A stretch of DNA of 51,892 nt from Microbacterium sp. (GCA_002703245.1 NZTV01000046.1:1-51892); one strand, 5' to 3'; numbered from the stretch's first letter, positions 1-8,566 are shown. Numbers and translations are program-made. Notes: generated by a model from the sequence alone, not told the origin.

Positions 1-70
1 CGATGATGAGGCGCCCCTCCTTCACGGCCTCCATCGGCCCGTCTCCGGTTCTCGGCTTCATCGCTGCCAT
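1..70 (-). CDS. DUF3117 family protein, N-terminal fragment
   Basis: Only the first 23 codons lie in the window; the gene runs off the left edge. The visible start reads MAAMKPRTGDGPMEAVKEGR, which matches the very conserved opening of the short (about 55 residue) actinobacterial DUF3117 family. The function of that family is unknown. The start ATG is preceded by a clear purine-rich site, AAAGGGAG, about 9 bases upstream. A possible -10 box TAAACT lies further upstream in the gap before the mannosyltransferase gene. The call rests on the N-terminus alone, but that segment is distinctive. Confidence 0.8.
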   Translation of the reverse strand, partial: MAAMKPRTGDGPMEAVKEGRLII

Positions 71-144
71 CGTGGCTCCCTTTCTTGTGGAGGTCTGCCC
101 GATGAGTTTATCGTGCACACCCGCCACGCGGCGGAATTCCGTGC

Positions 145-1362
145 TCAGGGGATGCGCCAGAACGTGTTTCCGAGCGTATAGGTGTTGTAGATCCACACCC
201 CTTGGCCGATCAGACAGGCCGCGAGCACGGCGAATCGCCACACCCGCGACCGCGGCACCGCCAGGGCGCCGGCCAGCGGTGCCAGCGGGAACAGCAACCG
301 GAAGGTGCTCGATTGCGGGAAGAACACCGCCAGCAGGTAGAGCAGATAGCTCGCCGACCAGAGGCGCACCTCGACGCCCAGCCGCCGCACGTGCGGCTCG
401 GACAGCAGCAGCGCGGCGACGGCGAGCACGAGCACCACCAGGACCGCCACGCCCACCCAGGCGGGCATCCCCCACCGGGTGAACCAGAAGGTCGCCCCTT
501 GGACCCACCCCTCGAACGGGACGAATCCCCCGCCGTCGCCCACCCACAGACGTCGCCATGCCAGTTCGGTGTCGAGGTAGGCCGACGGCGAACCCGTGAC
601 GACGGCGGCGATGACCTGCCACGAGAAACCGACGACGGTCGCGAGGGCCCCGAGGGCGAGGATGTGCACCACGTCGCTCCGGGTGACCGATTCGACCTTG
701 CGCCGCGTGAGCCGCCAGAGCCCGTACAACGCCAGGAACAGCCCGAACGCCAACACCCCGGGCCGGGTGTATCCCATCAGTGGGATCAACACGTACAGCC
801 ATCCGTACCGTCGCTGTTGCACGCAGCGGATCGCGGTCAGCAGGAAGAACAGGAACAGCGCCTCGGCGTATCCGACCTGCAGCAGAGCCGCGAGCGGCCC
901 GGCGGAGAAGAAGACCACGCCCCACAGTGCCGCGTCCTCCCCCAGGCGCTCCCGGAACATCCCGTGGAGGACGAGGGCGCACCCGTATCCGGCGGCGAGC
1001 GTGACGAGGAACGCGCCGACCCCCCAGTGCCCGAACGGTGCCGACACCAGCGCCGACAGGTACGGGTAGAGGGGCATGAACGCCCACGCGTTCTCGGCGA
1101 CGTGCCCCGCCTCGGTCACCGGCAGCTCGGACGGGTACCCCTGGAAGGCGATGAGCCAGTACCATTGCGCGTCCCACGCCAGAACGTAGGTGCCCAGCGT
1201 CGATCCCTGACCATGGCGTGCATCGGCGGGCGCCACGGCGGCGGCGGCGAGGAAGAAGGCCGTGGTCACCATGCGCGCGGCGAGATAGACCAGCGCGACA
1301 CGCACCGCGGACCGCGACCACGGGGCGGATGTCTCCGCCCCGCCTGTCACGCGCTCAACCAC
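145..1362 (-). CDS. PIG-V-like integral membrane mannosyltransferase
   Basis: This 405-residue protein is very hydrophobic, with roughly 9-11 membrane segments spread over its length. An early loop has WDAQWYWLIAFQGYP (about residues 63-77), the acidic/aromatic motif typical of GT-C-fold enzymes related to the eukaryotic GPI mannosyltransferase 2 (PIG-V) family; a second conserved-looking segment is ENAWAFMPLYP. Family members transfer mannose from polyprenyl-phosphate-mannose to an extracytoplasmic lipid or protein acceptor; the substrate here cannot be told from sequence. The start overlaps the end of dapE by 16 bases, so the two are probably co-transcribed, though no metabolic link is evident. 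Confidence 0.75.
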   Translation of the reverse strand: MVERVTGGAETSAPWSRSAVRVALVYLAARMVTTAFFLAAAAVAPADARHGQGSTLGTYVLAWDAQWYWLIAFQGYPSELPVTEAGHVAENAWAFMPLYPYLSALVSAPFGHWGVGAFLVTLAAGYGCALVLHGMFRERLGEDAALWGVVFFSAGPLAALLQVGYAEALFLFFLLTAIRCVQQRRYGWLYVLIPLMGYTRPGVLAFGLFLALYGLWRLTRRKVESVTRSDVVHILALGALATVVGFSWQVIAAVVTGSPSAYLDTELAWRRLWVGDGGGFVPFEGWVQGATFWFTRWGMPAWVGVAVLVVLVLAVAALLLSEPHVRRLGVEVRLWSASYLLYLLAVFFPQSSTFRLLFPLAPLAGALAVPRSRVWRFAVLAACLIGQGVWIYNTYTLGNTFWRIP

Positions 1363-2420
1363 GCCCGCAGACCGCGCTCGACCTCGTCGATCTGCGCCAG
1401 CGGGACGCGCTCTTCATCGTGGTGCGCCAAGTGCGGATCGCCGGGACCGTAGTTGACCGCGGGAACGCCCATCGCCGAGAAGCGCGCGACGTCGGTCCAG
1501 CCGTACTTCGGGCGCGGTTCGGCACCGACCGCACGGAGGAACTCCTGCGCGAGGGGGGAGTCCAGACCGGGACGCGCTCCTTCCGCGAGATCGACGACCT
1601 CGACGTCGAACCCGGCGAAGACCTCCCGCACGTGCCGCTCGGCCTCCGCGCCGTCGCGGCTGGGCGCGAAGCGGTAGTTGACCTCGACCTCACAGGCGTC
1701 GGGGATCACGTTGCCGGCGACACCGCCGCGCACGTGCACCGCGTTCAGTCCCTCGCGGTACGCCAGCCCCTCCACGGTGACCTCCTTGGCCCGGTACTCG
1801 GCCAGCCGCGTGAGGATCGGAGCCGCCTTGTGGATGGCGTTCTCGCCGATCCACGAGCGTGCACTGTGCGCGCGGACACCCTCCGTGCGCACCAGCGCAC
1901 GCAGGTTCCCGTTGCACCCGCCCTCGACCTGCCCGTTCGACGGCTCCCCGAGGATGGCGAAGTCGCCGGCGAACAGCTCCGGGCTGTTGCGCGCGAGGCG
2001 GGTCAGGCCGTTTCGCTCCGCCGCGACCTCCTCGTGGTCGTACCACATCCACGTGATGTCGACGTTCGGGTCGGTCAGCTCGGCGGCCAACTTGAGCTGG
2101 ACCGCCACCCCGGCCTTCATATCGACGGTGCCCCGCCCCCACAGGAACGGCTCCCCGTCGATCTCGATGTCGCTCGTGGGGACGTTGTGGTTGATCGGGA
2201 CCGTGTCGATGTGTCCGGCGATGACCACGCGGCGGGCGCGACCGAGGTTCGTCCGGGCGACGAGGGTGTCGCCGTCGCGGTGCACCTCGAGATGGGGCCG
2301 TTCGGCGATGGCGAGATGGATCGCGTCGGCCAGCACGGTCTCGTCGTCCGAGACACTGGGGATGTCGCAGATCGCGCGCGTGAGGTCGACGGAGGATGCG
2401 GAGAGGTCGAGGCCGGGCAT
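1347..2420 (-). CDS. dapE: Succinyl-diaminopimelate desuccinylase
   Basis: The 357-residue M20-family metallohydrolase hydrolyses N-succinyl-LL-diaminopimelate in lysine and peptidoglycan precursor synthesis. Expected metal ligands and catalytic residues are visible: GHIDTVP (His70), GRGTVDMKAG (Asp100), DHEE (Glu130/131), GEPS (Glu159) and a C-terminal HLAHHDEE segment. A lid/dimerisation domain lies between about residues 175 and 285. The length is normal for the actinobacterial enzyme. It is divergent from dapD, which makes the succinylated intermediate two steps earlier, with only 44 bases between start codons. TAGACT lies 6 bases before the ATG with no ribosome-binding site, so the transcript is probably leaderless. 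Confidence 0.93.
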   Translation of the reverse strand: MPGLDLSASSVDLTRAICDIPSVSDDETVLADAIHLAIAERPHLEVHRDGDTLVARTNLGRARRVVIAGHIDTVPINHNVPTSDIEIDGEPFLWGRGTVDMKAGVAVQLKLAAELTDPNVDITWMWYDHEEVAAERNGLTRLARNSPELFAGDFAILGEPSNGQVEGGCNGNLRALVRTEGVRAHSARSWIGENAIHKAAPILTRLAEYRAKEVTVEGLAYREGLNAVHVRGGVAGNVIPDACEVEVNYRFAPSRDGAEAERHVREVFAGFDVEVVDLAEGARPGLDSPLAQEFLRAVGAEPRPKYGWTDVARFSAMGVPAVNYGPGDPHLAHHDEERVPLAQIDEVERGLRAWLSA

Positions 2421-2426
2421 CCCCCG

Positions 2427-2457
2427 AGTCTAACGACCGCACCTCAGCCGGTAGCGT
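2427..2457. promoter_or_regulatory. Divergent dapE/dapD leaderless promoter pair
   Basis: On the minus strand TAGACT (2427-2432) lies 6 bases before the dapE ATG. On the plus strand TAGCGT (2452-2457) lies 7 bases before the dapD ATG. Both fit the actinobacterial TANNNT -10 consensus at a distance that puts the transcript start on or next to the start codon. Neither has a convincing -35. The assignment is by pattern only. Confidence 0.55.
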
Positions 2458-2464
2458 GGAAGGC

Positions 2465-3421
2465 ATGAGCGACGAACGATGGGTGTGGGGCACGGGCCTG
2501 GCGACGGTGACCGATTCGGGAACGGTGTTGGACACCTGGTTCCCCGCGCCGACGCACGGGCGCATCCCCGGTGGACACGACCCGGCCAAGGCGACCGAGA
2601 ACCTCGACCATCTGGCCGTGCCGGACGAACGCCGCGGTGTCACCGTCGAACTGGTGACCCTCGAGATCGATCTGGATGCCGCTCCCAGCGGCACCTCCGA
2701 CGCCTACCTCCGCCTCCACGCGCTGTCCCACCGGTTGGTCCGCCCGAACGAGCTGAACCTCGACGGGGTCTTCGGACATCTCCCGAACGTCGCCTGGACC
2801 AACGCCGGGCCCATGCACCCGGACGATGCGACGCGTCTGCGCCCGTTCCTGCTCCGCGACGGGATCCAGGTGCAGGGACTGGACAAGTTCCCGCGTCTGC
2901 TCGACTACGTCACCCCGGAGGGCGTGCGCATCGCCGACGCGTCGCGAGTACGCCTCGGTGCCTACCTGTCCCCCGGGACGACCGTGATGCACGAGGGCTT
3001 CGTGAACTTCAACGCCGGGACCCTCGGCGCCTCCATGGTCGAAGGACGCATCTCCCAGGGCGTGGTCGTCGGTGACGGCAGCGACATCGGGGGCGGCGCA
3101 TCGATCATGGGCACACTGTCCGGCGGGGGCACCCACAAGGTCTCGATCGGCGCACGGACCCTGCTGGGGGCGAACGCGGGCATCGGCATCTCCCTGGGCG
3201 ACGACTGCGTCGTCGAAGCGGGCCTGTACGTGACGGCCGGGTCGAAGATCGTCCTCGCCGACCAGCCCGCCCGACCCGACGGCGGTCGCCCGACGGTCAA
3301 GGGCGGCGACCTTTCCGGGCGTGACGGCGTGCTCCTGCGCCGCAACTCGGTGACCGGCGCGATCGAGGCGCTGGTCCGACAGGGCGTCGGCGTCACCCTC
3401 AACGAGGCGCTGCACGCCTGA
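2465..3421 (+). CDS. dapD: Tetrahydrodipicolinate N-succinyltransferase
   Basis: The 318-residue enzyme transfers succinyl from succinyl-CoA to tetrahydrodipicolinate in the succinylase branch of lysine/DAP synthesis. It starts MSDERWVWGTGL and, from about residue 170, has the glycine-rich hexapeptide pattern of a left-handed parallel beta-helix (EGFVNFNAGTLG, SQGVVVGDGSDIGGGASIMG), as in trimeric DapD of the mycobacterial type. An in-frame upstream ATG at 2396 was rejected because it lies inside dapE and upstream of the -10 box. The next gene starts 4 bases after the stop. Together with dapE and dapC this gives three steps of the pathway within 5 kb. Confidence 0.93.
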   Translation: MSDERWVWGTGLATVTDSGTVLDTWFPAPTHGRIPGGHDPAKATENLDHLAVPDERRGVTVELVTLEIDLDAAPSGTSDAYLRLHALSHRLVRPNELNLDGVFGHLPNVAWTNAGPMHPDDATRLRPFLLRDGIQVQGLDKFPRLLDYVTPEGVRIADASRVRLGAYLSPGTTVMHEGFVNFNAGTLGASMVEGRISQGVVVGDGSDIGGGASIMGTLSGGGTHKVSIGARTLLGANAGIGISLGDDCVVEAGLYVTAGSKIVLADQPARPDGGRPTVKGGDLSGRDGVLLRRNSVTGAIEALVRQGVGVTLNEALHA

Positions 3422-3425
3422 TCCG

Positions 3426-4031
3426 ATGATCCGGGCGCGGCGCCACCTGATGGCGGCCACGGTGGCGGCGGCCTCCCTCGCCGCCGTCGCCTTCGCCGCC
3501 GACCTCTCGCACTGGCGCTCCAGCAGGCGGGGCTTTCCGGTCCCGCCGCCGGATGTGCCGGCCTCGGAGGCCATCGTGGTGCTGGGGTACGGCAACCGCG
3601 GTACCCGAGCGAACGCGGTGAACCGCTACCGGGTGCGCGCCGGCCTGCGCTCGATCGATCCGCGGGTGCCGCGCACCACTGTCGTCCTCAGCGGAGGCCC
3701 GGTGCACAGCGAGGAACCCGAGGCGCGGATCATGGCCCGCTACGCCCGACGGCGGGGTTATCGCGGGCGCCTGGTCCTCGAGACCGAGAGCATGTCCACG
3801 CGCGAGAACCTCCTCCGGGTGATCCCCCTCGTCGAGCACGCCGACTCGCTCGTGCTGGTTTCCAATTCTCCGCACGCCGAGATGGCGCGGGCGGCGCTGG
3901 GCGAGATGCGACCCGACCTCGCCGCGCGTGTGCGCCGGGCCGCCGAGCATCGTTTCGGCGAGGTCCTGCCCTTCAAGGTGCTCGGCACGGTGATCGCGAT
4001 GCGACACCGGCGGCGCCTGCCACGCGCGTAG
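3426..4031 (+). CDS. YdcF/SanA-like DUF218 protein
   Basis: This 201-residue protein has an N-terminal hydrophobic segment (about residues 8-25) that could be a signal anchor. It then shows family motifs of the DUF218/YdcF group: AIVVLGYG (about 49-56), VVLSGGPVHSEEPEA, ETESMSTRENLL and LVSNSPHAEMA. YdcF binds S-adenosylmethionine, and related ElyC/SanA proteins influence envelope biogenesis; the reaction is not established. It follows dapD by 4 bases and is probably translated from the same message. A link to envelope assembly would fit the dap context but is inference. Confidence 0.75.
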   Translation: MIRARRHLMAATVAAASLAAVAFAADLSHWRSSRRGFPVPPPDVPASEAIVVLGYGNRGTRANAVNRYRVRAGLRSIDPRVPRTTVVLSGGPVHSEEPEARIMARYARRRGYRGRLVLETESMSTRENLLRVIPLVEHADSLVLVSNSPHAEMARAALGEMRPDLAARVRRAAEHRFGEVLPFKVLGTVIAMRHRRRLPRA

Positions 4032-4044
4032 GGCACCCCACGCG

Positions 4045-4050
4045 TATGCT
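4045..4050 (+). promoter_or_regulatory. Candidate -10 box for ppk2
   Basis: TATGCT lies 6 bases before the ppk2 ATG, without a ribosome-binding site between them. This is the leaderless arrangement seen repeatedly in this window. No clear -35 is visible. Confidence 0.5.
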
Positions 4051-4056
4051 CTGCCC

Positions 4057-4863
4057 ATGGGCCATCGGCTGCCGAAGAAGGTGTACGAGAAGGAGCTGCG
4101 CCGCCTGCAGGCGCAGCTGGTCGACATGCAGGCGTGGGTGCAGTCCACCGGCGCCCGCATCGTCGTCTTGTTCGAAGGCCGCGACGCCGCCGGCAAGGGC
4201 TCGACGATCAAGCGCGTCGCGGAATACCTCAACCCCCGCGTGACCCGCATCGTGGCGTTGCCCGCGCCGACCGAGCGCGAACGCACGCAGTGGTACTTCC
4301 AGCGGTATGTGCCCCACCTGCCAGCGGCGGGCGAGATCGTGCTCATGGACCGCTCGTGGTACAACCGCGCCGGCGTCGAACACGTCATGGGCTACTGCAC
4401 GAACGCGCAATACCACCGGTTCCTGCATCAAGCGCCGATATTCGAGCGCATGCTGGTGGAGGACGGGGTCCACCTGCTGAAGTACTGGTTCTCGGTCTCG
4501 GACGTCGAACAGGAGAAGCGGTTCCGATCGCGCAACGACGATCCGATGCGCCGGTGGAAGCTGAGCCCGAACGATGTGTTGTCGCTCACGAAGTGGGAGG
4601 ACTACTCCCGGGCGAAGGACACGATGTTCGTGCACACCGACATCCCCGAGGCGCCGTGGTTCGAAGTCGACAACGAGGACAAGCGGCGCGGGCGCATCAA
4701 CATGATCGCCCACCTGCTCTCGCAGGTCCCGTACACGGATGTCGAACGGGAACCGATCGACATCCCCGACCGCCCCGAGCCGCGCGGCTACGAGCGTCCT
4801 CCGCGCAACGGCACCGGCCTGGTGCCCGACTATGCGGCCACGTTGCGGGGCGAGACGGACTGA
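4057..4863 (+). CDS. ppk2: Polyphosphate kinase 2
   Basis: The 268-residue single-domain PPK2 uses polyphosphate to phosphorylate nucleoside diphosphates, or runs the reverse reaction, in the cytoplasm. The Walker A motif is FEGRDAAGKGS (about residues 39-49) and the Walker B/lid region is LMDRSWYNRAG (about 96-106), both characteristic of the family. FSVSDVEQEKRF and WKLSPNDVLS further along are also typical. Length agrees with class I PPK2. It faces citrate synthase across a hairpin. Whether it favours GDP/GTP or ADP/ATP cannot be decided by eye. Confidence 0.93.
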   Translation: MGHRLPKKVYEKELRRLQAQLVDMQAWVQSTGARIVVLFEGRDAAGKGSTIKRVAEYLNPRVTRIVALPAPTERERTQWYFQRYVPHLPAAGEIVLMDRSWYNRAGVEHVMGYCTNAQYHRFLHQAPIFERMLVEDGVHLLKYWFSVSDVEQEKRFRSRNDDPMRRWKLSPNDVLSLTKWEDYSRAKDTMFVHTDIPEAPWFEVDNEDKRRGRINMIAHLLSQVPYTDVEREPIDIPDRPEPRGYERPPRNGTGLVPDYAATLRGETD

Positions 4864-4892
4864 CCCCCGCCCGCCGAGAGGCGAACGGGGGT
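4863..4892. terminator. Hairpin between convergent ppk2 and gltA
   Basis: ACCCCCG (4863-4869) pairs with CGGGGGT (4886-4892), and an inner CGCC/GGCG stem closes a GAGA loop. It begins at the last base of the ppk2 stop codon and lies between two converging genes, so it could end both transcripts. It lacks a U-tract, as is common in actinobacteria. Confidence 0.55.
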
Positions 4893-4911
4893 CGGGTGCG
4901 CCGCGTCGCGG

Positions 4912-6210
4912 TCAGCGAAGGCCCGGGTAGTTCCGTTCGGGCGAGCCGATGTAGACCTGCTGGGGGCGACCGATCTTCGTCTGCGGATCGGTCTGCATCT
5001 CGCGCCAGTGCGCGAGCCAGCCCGGTAGCCGCCCGATCGCGAACAGCGGAGTGAACATGCGCGTCGGGAAACCCATCGCCTTGTAGATGACCCCGGTGTA
5101 GAAGTCGACGTTCGGGTACAGGCGGCGATCCTTGAAGTAGTCGTCGCTGAGCGCGATCTCTTCGAGCTCCTTGGCCAGGTCCAGCAGCGGATCGCTGACA
5201 CCGAGGGCATCCAAGACCTCGTCGGCGGACTCCTTGACCAGTTTCGCCCGCGGGTCGTAGTTCTTGTAGACGCGGTGACCGAAGCCCATGAGCTTCACCC
5301 CGTCCTCCTTGTTCTTGACCCGCTCGACGAAGCGCTGAACGCTCTCGCCGGAGTCGCGGATCTGCGCCAGCATCGCCAGTACGGCCTCGTTGGCGCCACC
5401 GTGCAACGGCCCGTAGAGGGCGTTGATCCCGGCGGAGATCGAGGAGAACTGATTGGCACCGGTCGAACCGACCAGGCGCACCGTCGACGTCGAGGCGTTC
5501 TGTTCGTGGTCCTCGTGCAGGATCAGCAGACGCTCGAGGGCCCGGGACATCACGGGGTTGACCTCGTAGACCTCGCTGAGGACACCGAAGTTGAGCTTGA
5601 GGAAGTTGTCGACGAAGCTCAACCCGTTGTCGGGGTAGAGGAAGGCCTGGCCGACGCTCTTCTTGTGCGCGTAGGCGGCGATCACCGGGAGCTTGGCGAG
5701 CATGCGGATGGTGTTCAGCTCCACGTGCTCCGGATTGTGCGGGTCGGACTCGTCCTCGTAGTACGTCGACAGCGCCGCGGTCGCCGCGGACAGGACCGAC
5801 ATCGGGTGCGCGGTCGGCGGCAGCGAGGAGAAGAAGCGCTTGAGGTCCTCGTGGAGGAGGGTGTGGCGGCGGATCCGGTCGTCGAACGCCTCGAGTTCGG
5901 AGGCGCTGGGGAGCTCACCGTACAGCAGCAACCACGCGACCTCGAGGTAGCTGGAGTGCGTGGCCAGCTGCTCGATCGGATACCCCCGGTAGCGGAGGAT
6001 CCCCTGGTCACCGTCGATGTAGGTCACAGCCGACTTGGTCGCGGCGGTGTTGACGAACCCGTAGTCGAGCGCCGTGTAGCCGGTCTTCTTCGTCAGGGTC
6101 GAGACATCGATGCTGGGTGCCCCCTCGGTGCCGTGCACCAGCGGGAATTCGGTCGTGGTGCCACCGATGGTGATGGCGGCGTTGTCCTGTGGAATGCCCG
6201 CGTCGCTCAC
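4912..6210 (-). CDS. gltA: Citrate synthase
   Basis: The 432-residue type II (hexameric-type) citrate synthase condenses oxaloacetate with acetyl-CoA. The histidine motifs LHGGANEAV and MGFGHRVYKNYDPR are present, and the N-terminal beta-domain that distinguishes type II enzymes (GTEGAPSIDVSTL, GFVNTAATKSAVTYIDGDQG) is intact. The start is GTG with a strong ribosome-binding site (AAGGAGG) 5 bases upstream. The 181-base gap behind it holds a -10-like TAGGCT about 110 bases from the start, giving a long leader. Length and motifs are normal. Confidence 0.95.
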   Translation of the reverse strand: MSDAGIPQDNAAITIGGTTTEFPLVHGTEGAPSIDVSTLTKKTGYTALDYGFVNTAATKSAVTYIDGDQGILRYRGYPIEQLATHSSYLEVAWLLLYGELPSASELEAFDDRIRRHTLLHEDLKRFFSSLPPTAHPMSVLSAATAALSTYYEDESDPHNPEHVELNTIRMLAKLPVIAAYAHKKSVGQAFLYPDNGLSFVDNFLKLNFGVLSEVYEVNPVMSRALERLLILHEDHEQNASTSTVRLVGSTGANQFSSISAGINALYGPLHGGANEAVLAMLAQIRDSGESVQRFVERVKNKEDGVKLMGFGHRVYKNYDPRAKLVKESADEVLDALGVSDPLLDLAKELEEIALSDDYFKDRRLYPNVDFYTGVIYKAMGFPTRMFTPLFAIGRLPGWLAHWREMQTDPQTKIGRPQQVYIGSPERNYPGLR

Positions 6211-6322
6211 GGCGCCTCCTTGCGATTTCTGGTCGTCCCGGGGGTCGTCGACCCCGCCGACACCGGGTGGTGACGTCGAAGTCGGCGCGGAAGGCGATGT
6301 TCGCGATGGCCGCGCGCTTTAC

Positions 6323-6328
6323 AGCCTA
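6323..6328 (-). promoter_or_regulatory. Candidate gltA -10 box
   Basis: The gap 6211-6391 has no gene. On the minus strand it contains TAGGCT (6323-6328), followed by GTAAAG, a plausible transcription start about 110 bases before the gltA GTG. No good -35 lies 16-18 bases upstream. A short ATCCC/GGGAT inverted repeat near the end of dapC is too weak to call a terminator. Confidence 0.35.
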
Positions 6329-6391
6329 CCCATGGCTGGCGCCCCCTGATGACACGTCCAAAGTTGACGCGCGTCCGATGGCGGATCCCTC

Positions 6392-7516
6392 CTACCGGGA
6401 TGCGGCGCCACCGGCGTCCCGCAGGCGCGCGGCGGCGGCTTCGATGCGCTCGTCGGTGGCGGTCAACGAAAAACGCACGTGCTGCGGGTAGTGCGTCCCG
6501 TAGAAGTGCCCGGGTCCGGCGAGGATGCCGAGATCGGCGAGCCGGTCGATGCTCTCCCACGCGTCTCGCCCCTCGGTCGCCCACAGGTACAGTCCCGCTT
6601 CGCTCGCGTCGACGCGGAAGCCCGCCTCGAGCACCGCGGGACGCAGCAGGTCGCGACGACGACGGTAGCGCTCGTGCTGCACCTCGACGTGCGCGTCGTC
6701 ATCCAGCGCGGTGATCATCGCCGCCTGCACGGGCGCCGGCGGCATGAGGCCCAGGTGCTTGCGCGCGGTCAGCATCGGCGCGATCAGATCGGCGTCGCCG
6801 GCGACGAAGGCCGCACGGTAGCCGGCCAGGTTGGACTGTTTGCTCAGGGAGTACACCGAGAGCACGCGCGAGAAGTCCCCCGCGACCACGTCGGGGTGCA
6901 GCACGGAGGGGACCGCGTCGGTGTCCCACGGCGCATCCCAGCCGAGCATCGCGTAGCACTCATCCGACGCCACGACGGCGCCGAGCTCACGGGCCCGTTC
7001 CACCGCGCGACGCAGTGCCGCGGCATCCCACACGCGCCCGTCGGGGTTTCCGGGAGAGTTCACCCACACCAGGCGCGTGCCCGCGGGCCACTCGTCGGGA
7101 TCGTCGGAGGCCACCGGGGTGGCGCCGACCAGTCTCGCCCCCACCTCGTAGGTCGGGTAGGCGGCACGGGGGTGGACGACGACGTCTCCCTCGCCGAGAC
7201 CCAGCAGCAGCGGCAGCAGGGCAACGAGCTCCTTCGAGCCGATCGTCGGCAGCACGTGCGCGGCCGAGAGCCCGGAGACGCCGCGACGACGGGCGTACCA
7301 GCGCACGATCGCCTCACGGAGCGCGATGGTGCCCATCGTCTGCGGATACGCGTGCGCGCCGGTGGCTGCGGCGATCGATTCGGCCACGACGGACGGTGTC
7401 GGATCGACCGGCGATCCCACCGACAGGTCGACGATGCCGTCCGGGTGCGCTCGGGCGCGCTCCGCGTAGGGCGCGACGGCGTCCCACGGGTAGTCGGCGA
7501 GGTCGGCGACGCCCAC
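6392..7516 (-). CDS. dapC: Succinyldiaminopimelate transaminase
   Basis: The 374-residue class I/II PLP aminotransferase makes N-succinyl-LL-2,6-diaminopimelate from the keto precursor. Typical DapC features are DYPWDAVAPYAERA at the N-terminus, DLSVGSPVDPTP, YPQTMGTIALREAI, WVNSPGNPDG, SDECYAMLGW and the PLP-lysine region SLSKQSNLAGYR. The open frame continues upstream, but that stretch is the ferredoxin gene read in another frame. GTG at 7516 lies 2 bases past the ferredoxin stop, gives the family N-terminus, and has AAGAG upstream, so it was chosen. Translational coupling to fdxA is likely. Confidence 0.9.
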   Translation of the reverse strand: MGVADLADYPWDAVAPYAERARAHPDGIVDLSVGSPVDPTPSVVAESIAAATGAHAYPQTMGTIALREAIVRWYARRRGVSGLSAAHVLPTIGSKELVALLPLLLGLGEGDVVVHPRAAYPTYEVGARLVGATPVASDDPDEWPAGTRLVWVNSPGNPDGRVWDAAALRRAVERARELGAVVASDECYAMLGWDAPWDTDAVPSVLHPDVVAGDFSRVLSVYSLSKQSNLAGYRAAFVAGDADLIAPMLTARKHLGLMPPAPVQAAMITALDDDAHVEVQHERYRRRRDLLRPAVLEAGFRVDASEAGLYLWATEGRDAWESIDRLADLGILAGPGHFYGTHYPQHVRFSLTATDERIEAAAARLRDAGGAASR

Positions 7517-7518
7517 GA

Positions 7519-7839
7519 TCAGTGCTCTTGGGGGGGCAGCGCGGCGATGATCGGGTGGTCCTTGGCGATCACACCGACCTTGGCCGCGCCCCCGGGCGAC
7601 CCGACGTCGTCGAAGAACTCCACATTGGCCTTGTAGTAGTCCTGCCACTGGTCGGGTAGGTCGTCCTCGTAATAGATCGCCTCCACCGGGCACACCGGCT
7701 CGCACGCTCCACAGTCGACGCACTCGTCCGGGTGGATGTACAGCGACCGTTCCCCCTCATAGATGCAGTCGACCGGGCACTCGTCGATGCACGCGCGATC
7801 CTTGACGTCCACGCAGGGAAGGGCGATCACATATGTCAC
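7519..7839 (-). CDS. fdxA: 7Fe-type ferredoxin
   Basis: The 106-residue electron carrier is of the actinobacterial FdxA/FdxC type. The first cluster region shows C9 plus [13 protein letters not shown]; the second shows [16 protein letters not shown] with the full CX2CX2CX3CP pattern. This arrangement predicts a [3Fe-4S]/[4Fe-4S] protein. The C-terminal extension [18 protein letters not shown] is typical of the group. The GTG start is 6 bases after TAGACT, so it is probably leaderless. It sits directly upstream of dapC, as seen in other actinobacteria; the partner oxidoreductase is unknown. Confidence 0.93.
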   Translation of the reverse strand: MTYVIALPCVDVKDRACIDECPVDCIYEGERSLYIHPDECVDCGACEPVCPVEAIYYEDDLPDQWQDYYKANVEFFDDVGSPGGAAKVGVIAKDHPIIAALPPQEH

Positions 7840-7845
7840 GGTCCG

Positions 7846-7851
7846 AGTCTA
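7846..7851 (-). promoter_or_regulatory. Candidate -10 box for fdxA-dapC
   Basis: TAGACT lies 6 bases before the fdxA GTG and overlaps the stop region of the DUF6113 gene. It would give a leaderless fdxA-dapC message. Confidence 0.5.
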
Positions 7852-8232
7852 CGCGTCCCGCGTCGCGGGCTCGTCGAACGAGGGCAGGTGAGGCCATGCC
7901 ACCACGACCGCCACGATCAGGGGAACGGCGAAGGTCCACACGAGGGAGACCTCGGTCTGCGGGACCACGACCGACCCCCCGGGCCCCTCGCCGGAGAACA
8001 CGAGGGTGGTGGCCATCATCCCCATGCCGGTGGCGAGGGTCGACCAGCGGTCGCCGGTCAGCAGACGGACCGCGACCAGCAGGGCAGCCGAGCCGATCAC
8101 CGCGACCAGGAGACCGACCGGGATGGCGGCGAGGCTGTACGCGTGGCCGATCGTCCCGGCCAGGCCGTAGAAGGCCCCGATGACGAGGGCGAGCGCCCAG
8201 GTGGCGAGACGGACCGGCAGCGAGGAGTTCAC
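7849..8232 (-). CDS. DUF6113-like four-helix membrane protein
   Basis: This 127-residue protein has four predicted membrane segments (about residues 8-30, 33-56, 65-80 and 97-114) and little else. The overall pattern and the ending VVAWPHLPSF resemble the actinobacterial DUF6113 family, whose function is unknown. It starts with GTG, 6 bases after TAGGCT, so the message is probably leaderless. Its stop lies within the fdxA promoter region. Its position between azlCD and fdxA does not suggest a role. Confidence 0.65.
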   Translation of the reverse strand: MNSSLPVRLATWALALVIGAFYGLAGTIGHAYSLAAIPVGLLVAVIGSAALLVAVRLLTGDRWSTLATGMGMMATTLVFSGEGPGGSVVVPQTEVSLVWTFAVPLIVAVVVAWPHLPSFDEPATRDA

Positions 8233-8238
8233 CGTGAC

Positions 8239-8244
8239 AGCCTA
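8239..8244 (-). promoter_or_regulatory. Candidate -10 box for the DUF6113 gene
   Basis: TAGGCT lies 6 bases upstream of the GTG start with no ribosome-binding site, in the 23-base gap after azlD. Confidence 0.45.
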
Positions 8245-8255
8245 AACCGCGCCGT

Positions 8256-8564
8256 TCACGCGGCCCAGCCGGCCCCGCGCAGTACGGCCGCGGTGACGGC
8301 CGCGGCCGCGACGACCACGAGGAACGGCGCGCGCACGAGCAGCAGTCCCGCCGCCACCAGCACGGCCGGCACGCGCGCGTCCACGACCACCGCCTGCCCG
8401 TCGCCGAGGGTCTGCACCGCCACGAGCGCCGCCAGCAAAGCCACGGTGAGCAGGTCGGCGATCCGTGCCGGCCGCGGCGCCTCGAGCCAGCGCGGCGGCA
8501 CGAGGTAGCCGAGGGTCTTCCACACGACGCAGATGATCGAGGCGACGAGGATCGCGGTCCACAT
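8256..8564 (-). CDS. azlD: AzlD-family branched-chain amino acid transport subunit
   Basis: The 102-residue hydrophobic protein has about four membrane segments. It carries the AzlD-type pattern of a first helix ending in WKTLGYLVPPRWL, followed by IADLLTVALLAALVAVQTL. AzlD partners the larger AzlC in export of branched-chain amino acids and analogues. The ATG start is 2 bases past the azlC stop, so it is translated from the same message. The order azlC-azlD is the usual one. The substrate is taken from the family and not shown here. Confidence 0.85.
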   Translation of the reverse strand: MWTAILVASIICVVWKTLGYLVPPRWLEAPRPARIADLLTVALLAALVAVQTLGDGQAVVVDARVPAVLVAAGLLLVRAPFLVVVAAAAVTAAVLRGAGWAA

Positions 8565-8566
8565 GG

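Noticed and set aside
6211..6391. Candidate gene in the gltA upstream gap
   Set aside because: No frame shows convincing codon use or family motif; the short open frames overlap the gltA promoter region.
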